From contig JAJEKV010000031.1 of NCBI GenBank assembly GCA_021234155.1, forward strand, positions 12,820,928-12,884,927: 64,000 nucleotides of DNA, given 5' to 3'. Of this stretch, positions 25,241 through 35,558 are shown piece after piece (position 1 is the stretch's first letter; the number at the start of each line of letters is the position of its first letter). Under the pieces are notes generated by a model. That model had not been told where the DNA came from, ran no database searches, and saw nothing but the letters and a program-made list of their open reading frames with translations. Made by a program: the position numbers and the translations under genes. This DNA comes from Isoetes taiwanensis. Taxonomy: Eukaryota > Streptophyta > Lycopodiopsida > Isoetales > Isoetaceae.

Positions 25241-26290
25241 TCAAAATTCCATGTCATTTAGAAAGTGGATTAAAATGTCAATGCAATTCATTTGATTTAC
25301 TGCATATCTCGTGCAAGTCAAATGCATGTTTGCATTTTTTGGGTCCAAGTCAAATGCATGTCGTGCAACATGTTTGTCCCATTCCACATTTGAGAAAATT
25401 TTGCATAAGCCAAGCAAAGTTTTCCAAGATGTACCATCTGGCCCAACTGCCAGATTGTTAATCAAAGAATTTGCTTCACTAAACCACCCTATCCTGCCAA
25501 GGTGGTCAATCATGCAACTATAATGCTTCATAGAAGGTGCATTACAGTTGTAATTTGCAATGAAGGCAAATCAATGACAATCAACATCCACTAAACCAGT
25601 GTGGCTACGGGCAAACAGAATACGGGCAAACAGAATACCTTTTGGCTACATTTCATTAAGCATTTGGAGTGCATCTTTCCTCCAGCATTGTTGCGTATGT
25701 ACTGCAATCATGACATTCCAAGACACCACATTCTGCTGCGGCATTTGATTAAGGAGTCGATGTGCATGTTCGAGTTGTCTCCACTTTGCATAACTATCAA
25801 TCACATATTCCAGGAGACCACATCTTGACAATGCATGTTTTCAAACAGCTGGCAGACTTTCTTGATGCAGCCCTTTTCCATGTAACCCATCATGACATTC
25901 CATAGCCAACATTCAGTTTGACCATTTTTTAAAATAAGAGACATGTATGTGAAAGATGTATCGTTATGGTTTAAGCAGCAGCCAGGGAAGTCCAAAAAAT
26001 CACATCCTTCTCAGGCATTTTCTTGAAAAAGTCAAAGCTTTTCTCATATTTCCCAGTTGAGTACAACATGTCATTGTAGACATTAAGTCAAAAAAAGTGA
26101 TAGCCTCTTCCAGGCATCCGTGCTTACAATAACCAGCAATTATGGAATTCTAGGAGACTATATCATGTTTAGGCATTTGCTTAAACAATCCAAGAATCTC
26201 TTTTGCGGTGCCCTGCTTATATATAAATATCGATCATGATATTCCCAGTGTACAACAACACATCATGAATTTACCATGCTTATTTACAGC
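25241..26290 (-). pseudogene. Captured PPR protein gene fragment
   Basis: Minus strand. Upstream (26290-25801) are repeats such as PEKDV and WNVMMGYMEKGCIKKVCQLF, then 25831-25646 with YAKWRQLEHAHRLLNQMP and NVVSWNVMIA, then 25531-25241 with HYSCMIDHLGRIGWFSEANS, SWKTLLGLCK and ARHAFDLDP. These match 35-residue PPR motifs followed by the E-type C-terminal motif of plant PLS-class PPR proteins, which act in organelle RNA editing and processing. At least three frameshifts and several stops interrupt it, so it is dead. Its place inside Helitron-like ends suggests capture. No DYW domain is visible. Confidence 0.75.
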
Positions 26291-26399
26291 CGAAGATAAG
26301 AGAGCATACGCAAAAATCAATGTCTCAAATGAATGAATAAAAGCATACATCAATCAGATATAGGATTCAGAATCATTACAATAGTCATCACTGCTATAG

Positions 26400-27460
26400 A
26401 GGATGTCAAAACCTATTTTGGACCTATTAGAATGGCCCAATAGAGCTTGCTTTTGCAGAGATGTCTATTTTTACCTACTAATTGAACTCCACAGAAAGCG
26501 TTTGCAGGAAAACCCTCTGGGCTGCCGCTAGAAACAGACGCCATATCCGCATCAAGGAGAAAAAAAGAGAATATCCATGCATGATCCGGCCCTATGCACT
26601 GCATATCCGGCTGTGGAACGAATGATCGACTCTGCCATTCTTCCTTCAAAGTATCCGGCCCCTTTTTTCTCTGAATCATCTTCTATTCTAAGTATTTCCC
26701 TGTAAATCTTCGCCAGACATCTTTTTAAGTGATGGATAAACAGATTTGGCTGCATATCCGGCCCTATGCCCTGCATATCCAAGCATCTGCATATCCGGTG
26801 CATGGCCGCCCTCGCAGACCCTAAAAACGGTGTGTTGTGGCATCATCGAAGGTATTGCCGTTCTCGCTAACCCTAGCAAAAAAAAAACCATGTTATCTTA
26901 AAAATCTGACGTGGCATCATCTCCTCCATTGACTTGATCAAATCTGGGCCGCCCAAATTAGGGCTGGGTCCAACACTTACACAATAACATTATAATATAA
27001 GATAACCTTCTTTATTATAACCATTGTTCATAACTGACATAGGTATTTTTGAACTAGACCTGATTTAGCAAGATTTTATGGCAGATATTTCATAGCAACG
27101 ACCTCTGTAATGACTCAGAGATTTGGAAGTAGAGATTTTCTAGCCCCAGTTGTAGCATCAGTCTCTTTAAGCTCATAGGGGTTTGCAGAACCCATTGTTC
27201 GTGCACAAAGGAAATATCAAAATGTTTATGGAAAAGCCACATAACAGTTAGTACTATAGACCACAATAAAAAAAAGTTGATGTGGAAGATAGGGGGGTGT
27301 GATGTTCAATGTGATGCCAAATTTCGGCCATGACTATCTCTTGTTTAAATTCGGTTTTCGGGTTCGGAGAAAACCTTTTTGGAATTTTTTTTAAGGCCTT
27401 CTTAGATGCCGGAAAGTTTTCCGATCATCCAAAAATCAGGAAACATTTACGAATTTTATT
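26400..27460. other. Insertion interior, no gene recognised
   Basis: A local repeat of CTGCATATCCGG/CCCTATGC words occurs at about 26575-26610 and 26750-26800. Minus-strand frames here are short and unrecognised. The remainder (26900-27460) is AT-rich with no feature. Confidence 0.45.
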
Positions 27461-27469
27461 TTCGTCCAT

Positions 27470-28930
27470 ATGATTCTGAGAGGAAATTTTTGCCCTTTCA
27501 ATCGATTTCCCCCTTTCAAATTCCGGCATGCATGCCACGATATGCATGCAAAGATTGCATCAACAATCCGATCCAGGTGTGAAGGCGGCAAATTTAGGGA
27601 AGGCGAATTGAGTGCTTATGGTGGAATAGGAATCTGCAGTGATCGCATCGATCTAATTATTTTTTGTCATGGTAGTACCTGGAAAAGAGATTCCCACAAC
27701 GACCATTGCTTCCGCATGATTTGGCAAAGTGGGCAACCATTCGGCAGGTATGAAGTAGTGTTTGATACAATTCATTGCAGCAAAATAGCTGTCCATACCA
27801 TAATATTGGACATGTATTTGAGAGATACTGTTTGCTTCTTAATTGGTTTTGCTTTATTTGAACCAGATAGATGTTTTCTTTCACTAACCTATATTTTACT
27901 TTGTTATCTTGCTATGCATTGCTAGGTGATTCACCTTATTGTATCAAACATCCAGCCACTCCAGAACATGAGGGTCCTGGTATTTTTCATCTTCAATATA
28001 TTTGTACACATGTGTTTGCATTCTTTTAATCCGTTTGCTTCTGTCTGGAGAGTAATATTTAAAAAATCAAAAGAAACTTTAAGGGACCAGGTTAAAAATG
28101 GTTTTTATGCTGATGCAGGTCTATGTTGATGATAACTACGGGGTCGGACAGAGTGCAGGTTGGGCACGGCATCGGATTGAAAGGGGTTTTTCTGGTGAGT
28201 TCGGTTGCACGCATACTGATTTGGAATGGGTAACAAGTCATCTCCATTTAATGTGCACCAACAGTCAATAAGGAGGGAAAGGATGAAAACAATCTAATAG
28301 ATGTTGTAAACATTAGAGGTACACAAATGCTTGCGAGTAGGATAAGACCCTGCAGGATGCAGGTTCCCAGTCGATAGTCCAAGTAAAGATTTATATCATT
28401 ATGTTATTGGAGTTTTTAAAAGCACATTCTTATACATTAAGTTTTAGTTTTTAAGTCCAAGAAACCACAGGCAAAACCATTGTCAATTTACTGTATCCAA
28501 TCTCCATATGACAGCCATTATAGAGGAGGAAAGATGTTTATGGAAGCACATTCTCATATATCAAGGTTTAGCTATATTCTTACTTTCTCCACTGCTCAGT
28601 TAGTCCTTATATACTACAAGCATTTCGTACTAGAAAACTTGAATCTTACATCTTAGTAGGCAGAGGCCAGAAAAATTAGCAATGATTCAAAGGTAGATCT
28701 CTGCATGATAGCAAGTAGGCCAGGTAGGTAGAAGCTAGAAAAAATAGCAATGATTTAGATGTAAGGCCAGTTTATATCATGATGGTATATTTTCTTTCCT
28801 TTACATTTCGGTTTTAATGTGCAGGCATATTGGTGTTGAGCTTGAGGCTGATTTTTCTGACAGCTCCTTGCCTCTTTTCACTGTCCACCGCATTGGATTC
28901 AACTGTTGGTAGTCGGTTCTATCCGAATTA
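27470..28930 (+). pseudogene. Spliced exon fragments of an unidentified gene
   Basis: Three plus-strand segments look like exons. 27535-27670 encodes a segment with SAYGGIGICSDRIDLIIF, ending at a GT. 28118-28193 is bounded by TGCAG and GTGAGT and encodes VYVDDNYGVGQSAGWARHR. About 28826-28911, after GTGCAG, encodes GVELEADFSDSSLPLFTV. They may come from one captured gene. I do not recognise the protein. Confidence 0.4.
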
Positions 28931-30800
28931 AGCCATCGAATCACTTGACAGATTATGTTGATTCACTTTCTAGAGTGCTTTTGATTTATTCAGCATAAAG
29001 CATCTCAGGAGGTCACATTCCTGACTATTTCTAGAGGTACGCAATACTATCATTATGAATAAAATATGTTTATGTCAATGATAGCAACTTCACCAAAAGA
29101 TAAAAATTTCAGCTACACTGTATTTTTCTCGGCTGGCATGGGGATTAAAATCGCACACAAGACTGAAGCTAAAAGGCAGGACCCACAAACAGGTACAACT
29201 TATTGAACCAACAATGTTTGAGACATCTTTAGTTGCAACAAATATTAAGGTATCTTGGATTCGAGTAATCTCAAATGTTGATGCGGATGTCAATCTAATC
29301 CATGCAATAAAATCGTGACAAGCAGATGACAAGTGTGCTGCTTCCTTTGTGCATCCTCAAAAAATGATGACATCAGTGCAATTTAAGACTAGACTAAGAC
29401 TTCTTTAGGTTAAATCAAAGTTTCAATTCCTAACCATGTTGATGCTAAGCCTGACATCGGAAATGACAAGCCTAGACTTGGGTTTGAGGAAGGACAGATT
29501 GATTCGGTTGAATCTAACCCTCTTGCTGGAAGCAAAGCACCTCTTATTCAGACTGTCTTGCACTGATTTGCCTTTGCTGGCTGCTGTGATTCGGTTTGTA
29601 GCTACAAAATCTTCGGTTTGTTATGGCAGCATGCAGATCTCGAAATAAGGTAACTGGACAATATCAATTGATTTCAGCATATTCTGGCGTGGCCATATGA
29701 CCAAACGACAAAACAAAATAAGGGTTTATGAGCAGACTAGATCAAGAACAGAGTGTAAACGTCTCTGCTTTGCTTAGATACAAAAATCTGGTATGCCAGA
29801 TCCGGCAAGCACTATGCTGGATTTAGGCATTGGCCATATGGAAAGGAGTATAGAGGTGCCCAGGGTCTGTAGTTTTGCTTTAGAGTACTTGCCAGTAAGT
29901 TGGCACTTTCCCATACAAAATGTCATTTGTTTCATGACACCTGCTAGATCTCAATAGCAGCACTATTTGTCTAGGCCTTTTGTTCTCAAGACTTAAAAAA
30001 AAAAAACAGTTTCAATTAAAGTCGCAGATATTTTGTTAAGGTACGGCGTGGAATGTGCAACCTATCCCTTTTAAGCTTCTATTACGGGTCAACTTCCATG
30101 ACCAGAATGCAGACCTTATCAAATGTCCCATCAGGAAATATTAAGAGAGATGCATTTGCTTCCTTGGCACGACGACAATCTTATCTTTGTTGCCAGGTTT
30201 AGTGAATGCTTTTGAGACATGTCTCAACAGCCTTTGATGCAATAGATGTATCTCTTTCTGCCATGGTTCAGATGGAGAGATTATCTATAGATCCCAACGT
30301 TGTTGTTTTGAAGGTCATTGGGTTAAAAAAGAGTAGCTTCCTTGCATGTCGAAAATTTCCCTAGCAATTTTTGGCATGCATGCCACAATTGCTCTAATGA
30401 TTTGCTGTTCATGCCAGTTCGTAGACCTCAAGGTGATTGTCTGAAGAGTATGCTACAAGATTTGCTATGATGTGTAAGTATTCTGGGTTTATTTGTATGT
30501 CTGACACTCTTCAACTTTAGCTTCTTATATGTAAGGATCTTAATCTTCTTTTGCAGGCTCTTACGTGCAAGGATCTTATGGTTTTTCTTTAATGCAGATA
30601 TCAGATATATTCGGCATGGTTATATAAGCATTGTGTTTCTGTGAAACTTTCAAATCGCTTCTGGAGTTGAGGTTGGTTGAAGTAGGAAGTAAGAAATCAA
30701 TGTCAATGAAAGTTTAACTCCTTTGGGAGGTATGCCTGCTGTCAAGAATGTTCTTTCATATTCAAATGTTTCTTCACTTTATTTCTGCATACAACTGTCA
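28930..30800. other. Insertion interior, no gene recognised
   Basis: AT-rich sequence with short unsupported frames. Nothing I can name. Confidence 0.4.
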
Positions 30801-30899
30801 CCTAGCTAATACTTCTAGAGCTTCATGTTATGTACTTTATTTCAGTTAGATTTCACAAAATTATCAATAAACAACATTAACTGGATATTCCTTGATGTA

Positions 30900-31110
30900 T
30901 GCAGAATTTTGTGGGACATCATGGGACTGATACATATGACAGGGATGGTGGGTCCAAATATGGTGGGGCAAATGGGAGCTATTGTGTTTCAACTCAACTA
31001 TGGCAGTTTATGCCTATATCCTCATGCTTCATACACAGATCTGCATGATGCTTTGGAAGCTATAGATTTCAAACCAACTATGGCAGTTTATGTCTATCCT
31101 CATGCTTGAT
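30900..31110 (+). pseudogene. Possible ascorbate-peroxidase-like exon fragment
   Basis: One plus-strand frame reads FVGHHGTDTYDRD, then GGSKYGGANGS and a degraded tail. Class I heme peroxidases have a W-H-D-x-GTYD...GGANGS arrangement at the distal His. The spacing and the GGANGS match are suggestive, but the distal His region is altered and the piece is short. Directly after it a block of about 75 bp with ACTATGGCAGTTTATG is duplicated in tandem (30993-31067 and 31068-31135). Confidence 0.35.
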
Positions 31111-31134
31111 GCACATATCTGAATGACACTTTGG

Positions 31135-32740
31135 AACATACGAGACTTTGCAACTACAGAGACAAGTTTGTGTTACATGTAACATGCATCAATTGCTCAA
31201 TTGCTCGCATCATATAATTTTTCCTTTCATCTATAAGCAACTGCTTATGCACAAACCTACTGCATAATTTCTCTACTCAAGTGTTATGATTGCAACATTT
31301 GCTCTAGCATCGTGAAATACTTATGTTCAATCCTATATGACAATATAGCTTTGAGGTATTTATAAGCACTGAGGCGCAAACCATATATAGCTGTAGATGC
31401 ACGTGATTGTAGAAATAGCAGTGGCATAGCTAGAGGAGAAAGTGTAATATCTCGAATCGATCAGGTTGTTACATGATGTTCTTTCTAATTTGTCCAAGCC
31501 CCTAAGTTCTTCTTTTCAAAGTGCTGCCTCCCAAAGACTCTGAGACAAAATACAAGTGTCAAAAGTGAGAAAATCTAAATCTAAGCATCGAAAGCAAGTT
31601 GCTTGAGTTCATTGTGGATAGTTCATTGTGGATATTGAGACGGACAGAGCAGATTGCATTGTTGAAGTTTGATTTATTGGGGCAGTATGATTTGTGATAT
31701 TGCTCGTGCATATGACTTCTCATTTTGTAGATGGATTGAATACCTATAGTGGCTTCCAGAAATATCTGTGCAACTAGCAAGGTTTAGCAATCTCTCACCA
31801 ATAGCTGATATTTTGCTTAGATTCATGATGACTGTCCCTTCCAAATTTTAAAGATACTTTCAAGCTTCTTATCTTCACATGTGCGGTTGCAGCTAAGGAG
31901 TCTCTTTAGGAGTCTCTTTAGGAGTCTCTTTAGTGAATCACACATGGTTGCAGTCTGATTCTCTTTAGGAGCCTCTTCCAATTGGGTGCTTTCATAATTA
32001 ATTATTTGTTCCAATTGAGTGCACTCATTATCTCCTAAGGCTTTATCTGCTTAGTCTTGGTTGTCTAGGCAAAACAGAGCCGCTTAGTCTTGGTTGTCTA
32101 GGCAAAAAAGAGCCGAATGTGTACAATGTGTTGCATGACACATGGCATCAGACAGAGGCAAATGATGTCAACTAAAGCAAATGATGTCTCGACTTAGAAA
32201 ATTTAAATCTGATCGCTTTTGGATGTTGGCTTTGGTGGCGGTTCCAATCTTTTGGCTTCAAGACCATAATCTCGGAAGAATTCCATCGTATCTTAACTTC
32301 ACAGTGCATTAAGAGGACAGATTGTATCACATGTATATAGCTATTAAAACAAAATAGACCAAATTCGACAGAAATGTATTGACATTTATCCACCAAGTTC
32401 CATGTTAGAACATTTTCTAGATGGCTATATTTATAATTGGATGTTATCTAGGCGTAACGCAAAATTTCTACGTATATGTCCAGTTCAGAGCAATTCACTA
32501 CAAAACATACATTAATGCCCCTCTTTTAATATCCAAAGTCCAATGCGGAAAAAAAAAATATGTCAAAAAAAATGGCACTATCCGAAGGTATTTGTAAGAT
32601 TAGAATATCTCATTTTATTATCCTATTATCTACCCCTATATTTATACAACTCAAAGTAAGATAATCATCCAAACGCAACAAGAGGCAACATCATTTACAA
32701 GCGCAAGTAATTAAGTTTAATTCCTACAATAGAACCGTAT
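31135..32740. repeat. Insertion interior with short tandem repeats
   Basis: A 15-bp unit TTTAGGAGTCTCTTT repeats at about 31899-31935, and a unit of about 35 bp (CTTAGTCTTGGTTGTCTAGG) is duplicated at 32051-32116. No gene is supported. Confidence 0.6.
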
Positions 32741-32744
32741 TTAT

Positions 32745-32773
32745 GCCCGGCAACGCCGGGCATCCGTTACTAG
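32745..32773 (+). terminator. Helitron-type 3' terminal hairpin (right border)
   Basis: Perfect 7-bp GC stem, 3-nt loop, 8-nt spacer, CTAG, then T. This is the better-preserved of the two termini. Confidence 0.6.
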
Positions 32774-34065
32774 TGATAATAAATTGTATTTCATTCCTCA
32801 ATAGCTGATGTTTGTTTATTGAAGTTGTGTAAGAATGGGAAAACATTACTTGTAAACCAAATTGTATTTTCCATCAGAATAAAATATTTTTTTTGTTCAG
32901 AATAAAATATTTTTTTGTTCATAAAAAATTGCCCACATATTAATTAATAAAAATATAAAGACACTAGAAAATCGCCCATGGTTAATAACATAAAATATAA
33001 TAGGTGCCCATAATTTTTACCTTGCTTGGCATGCTTTTGTATGAAAAGAAGACATGCTTCAGGTGTTTGAAGGAAGTTCCCAGGGAAGTTTTTGTGGAAT
33101 TTGGTCTAGAGGTTGCAGGTGAAGAAGACTTGCAGATTCAGGCAAGCAGTGCATTTGAGGTAGGCACTACTAGTGCATTTCCTTCACCTGTTGTCACACC
33201 TGTGGCTTCACCTGCTTTATTATTTAATAAAGCACCTGTGGCACCTGTGGCTTCACCCGAGTCACCAAAAAATGTTGGTTCTACTGCATCAGCTCAAGTG
33301 TCACCAAGTCCAGTAAGGAAAGCTGTAGAAGCTTTGCAGAAGGTAAGACTTTGATATTTCTTATTTGTGTTTTAACTAACTTAATCTCAGTTAAATTGAT
33401 TTGTGTTCTAAGCAGCAAAGTTCTGTAATTCAGCTTAGTAAGGGGCTAGTAAAAAAAAGGATAAAACGTTCACGTGTTGTTGAGAGCAGTTCAGAAGAAT
33501 ATTATGAACAACCTGTACAAAGGGTTCCTGCAATTGGCATAAAGACCAGGTTGAGGAGTGCAACTGCAGGAGAAAGTTCTATTGATGCGCATGTAGATGT
33601 TCACGTAAGCAGTGATGAAGAACAAGCAAATGAAGATGATGTTGCTGCTGAAGTTGCTGAAGATGCTGTTGAGAAAGATAAGGGTAAGGGTGAAGCAGCA
33701 GTTGAAATGGAGGTAGCAACAACAAAAGTCAAAAAAAAGATTGGGAGACCCTCAGAGAAGCTGCCACCTCAAGCACCAAAGCAAATAGGTGATCAAGTTG
33801 ATATTATTTTGAAAATGTTAAATGGTAGTTCAGGTTCTGTTTCTCAGTATATCAAGTCATTGAGTTAGTTTCAGAACATAACATATTGTGGTGTATGTGA
33901 AATACTGTTTTACTTGTTTTATGTTGTTTGAGAACATTGTTTCAATATTGTAATTATGTTTTCTTTAATTAATCATTGTTTTCTTTAATTCTGTTTTCTG
34001 TTTTAATATTGTAATTTCTGTAATTCTTTAATTGTTATCATGTTGATGTTTAAGTTTCTTTTCTT

Positions 34066-34966
34066 ATGAATGTTGCAGAGGATTTAGAAAAGAAAAAACT
34101 TGTCATCTTAGACATTAATGGAGTTTTTGGTCAACACCTTCCAAAAAAGAGCAAGGGTAAAGATTCCACCAGGGCTCAAGAAGTATTACACAGCAGGGAA
34201 AGTGGTTATTTGCAAACCTTTTTTACAAGAGTTCTTGGATTGGAGTTTTGAAAGATTTGAAGTTGGGATTTGGTCTAGCATGATGAAGCACAACATCATA
34301 CAAATCCTTAACAGTATTCTGCCAGCACACTACATTGCTAAATTCAAATTCATTTGGGGTCAGAATGAATGTGAGGTGCTGCTTTTTATGTTTCCCGGCA
34401 GTGCAACCAAACCAGTATTTATGAAGCCAATTGTCAAAGTTTACACAGCTTTTAATGATGTACAGGATGTTGTGCTTGTGGATGACTCTTTGTACAAGAC
34501 TTTCTTGTCCCCACCAGACACATGTTTAATAGTTGAGAGCTTTGACAATGAGGAAAATGATAAGGTATTCAACTACATAAAAGCATGTTTGCAAACTTGG
34601 CTTCATTCAAAGAATCCTCAAAAGTGGTTGCACCAGCAGCTTCATGTTGATGTGGTCAAGGAAGTAGACATCAACATACTCAAGCTTACTGTTGACCACT
34701 TGAAAGAACTTGCAAGATGGAAAGTAGCAATTGAGGGAAGCATGCAATTGGTGAAAGATATTGTTGGTGTTGAAAATTTGGATGAACCTGCAAAAGAAGA
34801 CACAACACAGATTCTCCATACTGATACTGAACACATTGAAGATACTGATCAGACCAACATTAAAGATACCGATAAACAGGAGGAAACTGCAAGAGAAGAA
34901 ATAACACAAGATTAGACCCACATTGAAGATACTGACTTTGAGAACATTGAAGATACTGAACTTTAA
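34066..34966 (+). pseudogene. FCP1/NIF-like (HAD-fold) phosphatase-domain protein
   Basis: ATG 34066 starts a protein with the HAD motif I region KLVILDINGVF (Asp nucleophile; the second motif position is Asn, as in a plant NIF subfamily with LDLNG). A one-base shift near 34150-34180 moves coding to the frame that continues to 34915. There it shows FLDWSFERFEVGIWSS (NIF core), FKFIWGQNECEVL and the VLVDDSLYK acidic motif, followed by WLHSKNPQKW. The tail is acidic with IEDTD repeats that continue past an in-frame TAG (34913-34915) to a TAA at 34964, so the TAG looks premature. CTD-phosphatase-like proteins dephosphorylate Ser/Thr on RNA polymerase II and other targets; activity here is doubtful. 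It lies between the RING/AT-hook gene and the convergent transposase-like gene. Confidence 0.7.
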
Positions 34967-35558
34967 GAACTTCATGTAACTTAAGATGTAACTTAAGTTA
35001 TAACAGCTGTTTTTTTTGTGAATACTGGATATGAGTACATAGCTGTACACTTTTGTAACAGAAACGGATATTAATGTAAATTCAATGTTTCAGGCATTTA
35101 CCTACACTTGTGTAAACTTTGTTTATTTGTAAACTTGCAATCTGTTTTCCATGTCCATCAAGTCTGTTTTCCAGAAGTTCATCAAGTCTGTAATAGTTAA
35201 CTGAAAACAAAAAGCATGTAAGCAGACAAAGCATAAGTATGAAAAGCAGACCCATCTGAGCTTTTCTTTTAAAGCTGTGAGGACAAGGAACATTTGTGCA
35301 GCAAAGAATTTGTTAGTTTTCATTGATAACGAATTATAAAGAATATAAGAAAGAATATGGCAAGAAAGAGCCACTCTACATCTAAAAACTCAACTTCTGC
35401 TTCTTCGAAGCAAAAGCAGAAAAAACGGGCAGCAGAATTAGCACTCTATTGGAAGGGATGACATAACTTTTTGGCATGTCTCTTCACTCATCTTGAAAAT
35501 GTTGTTACCAAGATTCTCCATATCAAACTTCACTTGTCTGACATGGTGGCTATACAAA

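Larger units (their letters stand above)
24578..32773. mobile_element. Helitron-like insertion with two outward-facing hairpin/CTAG ends
   Basis: Both borders show the classic Helitron 3' signature, a GC-rich hairpin followed closely by CTRR and a host T. Right: GCCCGGC-AAC-GCCGGGC (32745-32761), then 8 nt, CTAG (32770-32773) and T. Left, on the minus strand: GCCCAGC-AAC-GCTGGGC (24605-24589), then CTAG (24581-24578) and T. A single canonical Helitron has only one such end, so this is two opposed Helitrons, or an element with hairpins at both ends. Between them lie pieces of several unrelated genes (PPR, possible peroxidase, unknown spliced exons), as expected from Helitron gene capture. No Rep/helicase gene is seen, so it is non-autonomous. 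Confidence 0.6.
23270..33868 (+). pseudogene. Coiled-coil / RING-like / AT-hook protein gene of the TIR element
   Basis: ATG 23270 lies about 266 bp inside the left TIR. Exon 1 (to about 24315) changes frame near 23370 (beside TTCAGG) and near 23943. It encodes a Trp-containing N-terminus (KLKWLAKNVTADDWNSVW), a basic stretch, and a long coiled coil from about 23760 (LIEEEVSKLETDLDNC) to 24170. It ends in a RING-like half: CAACGLVF then LPCEHVYH. After an intron now swollen by an 8.2-kb insertion, coding resumes near 33030 with KKTCFRCLKEV, supplying the last Cys pair, then a Pro/Ser/Val-rich linker. Splice 33351 (GT) to 33416 (AG). The final exon to 33868 is acidic/basic with an AT-hook-like KKKIGRPSEKLPP. 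In-frame stops: 23571, 23667, 23694, 23700, 24112. I infer an accessory DNA-binding or ubiquitin-ligase-like protein; the exact resumption site after the long intron is uncertain. Confidence 0.6.

Noticed and set aside
24578-32773. Reading the ACTAGTAACGG hairpin ends as TIRs of a cut-and-paste transposon
   Set aside because: Similarity between the ends is limited to the hairpin/CTAG signature, no target duplication is seen, and the interior carries gene fragments typical of Helitrons.
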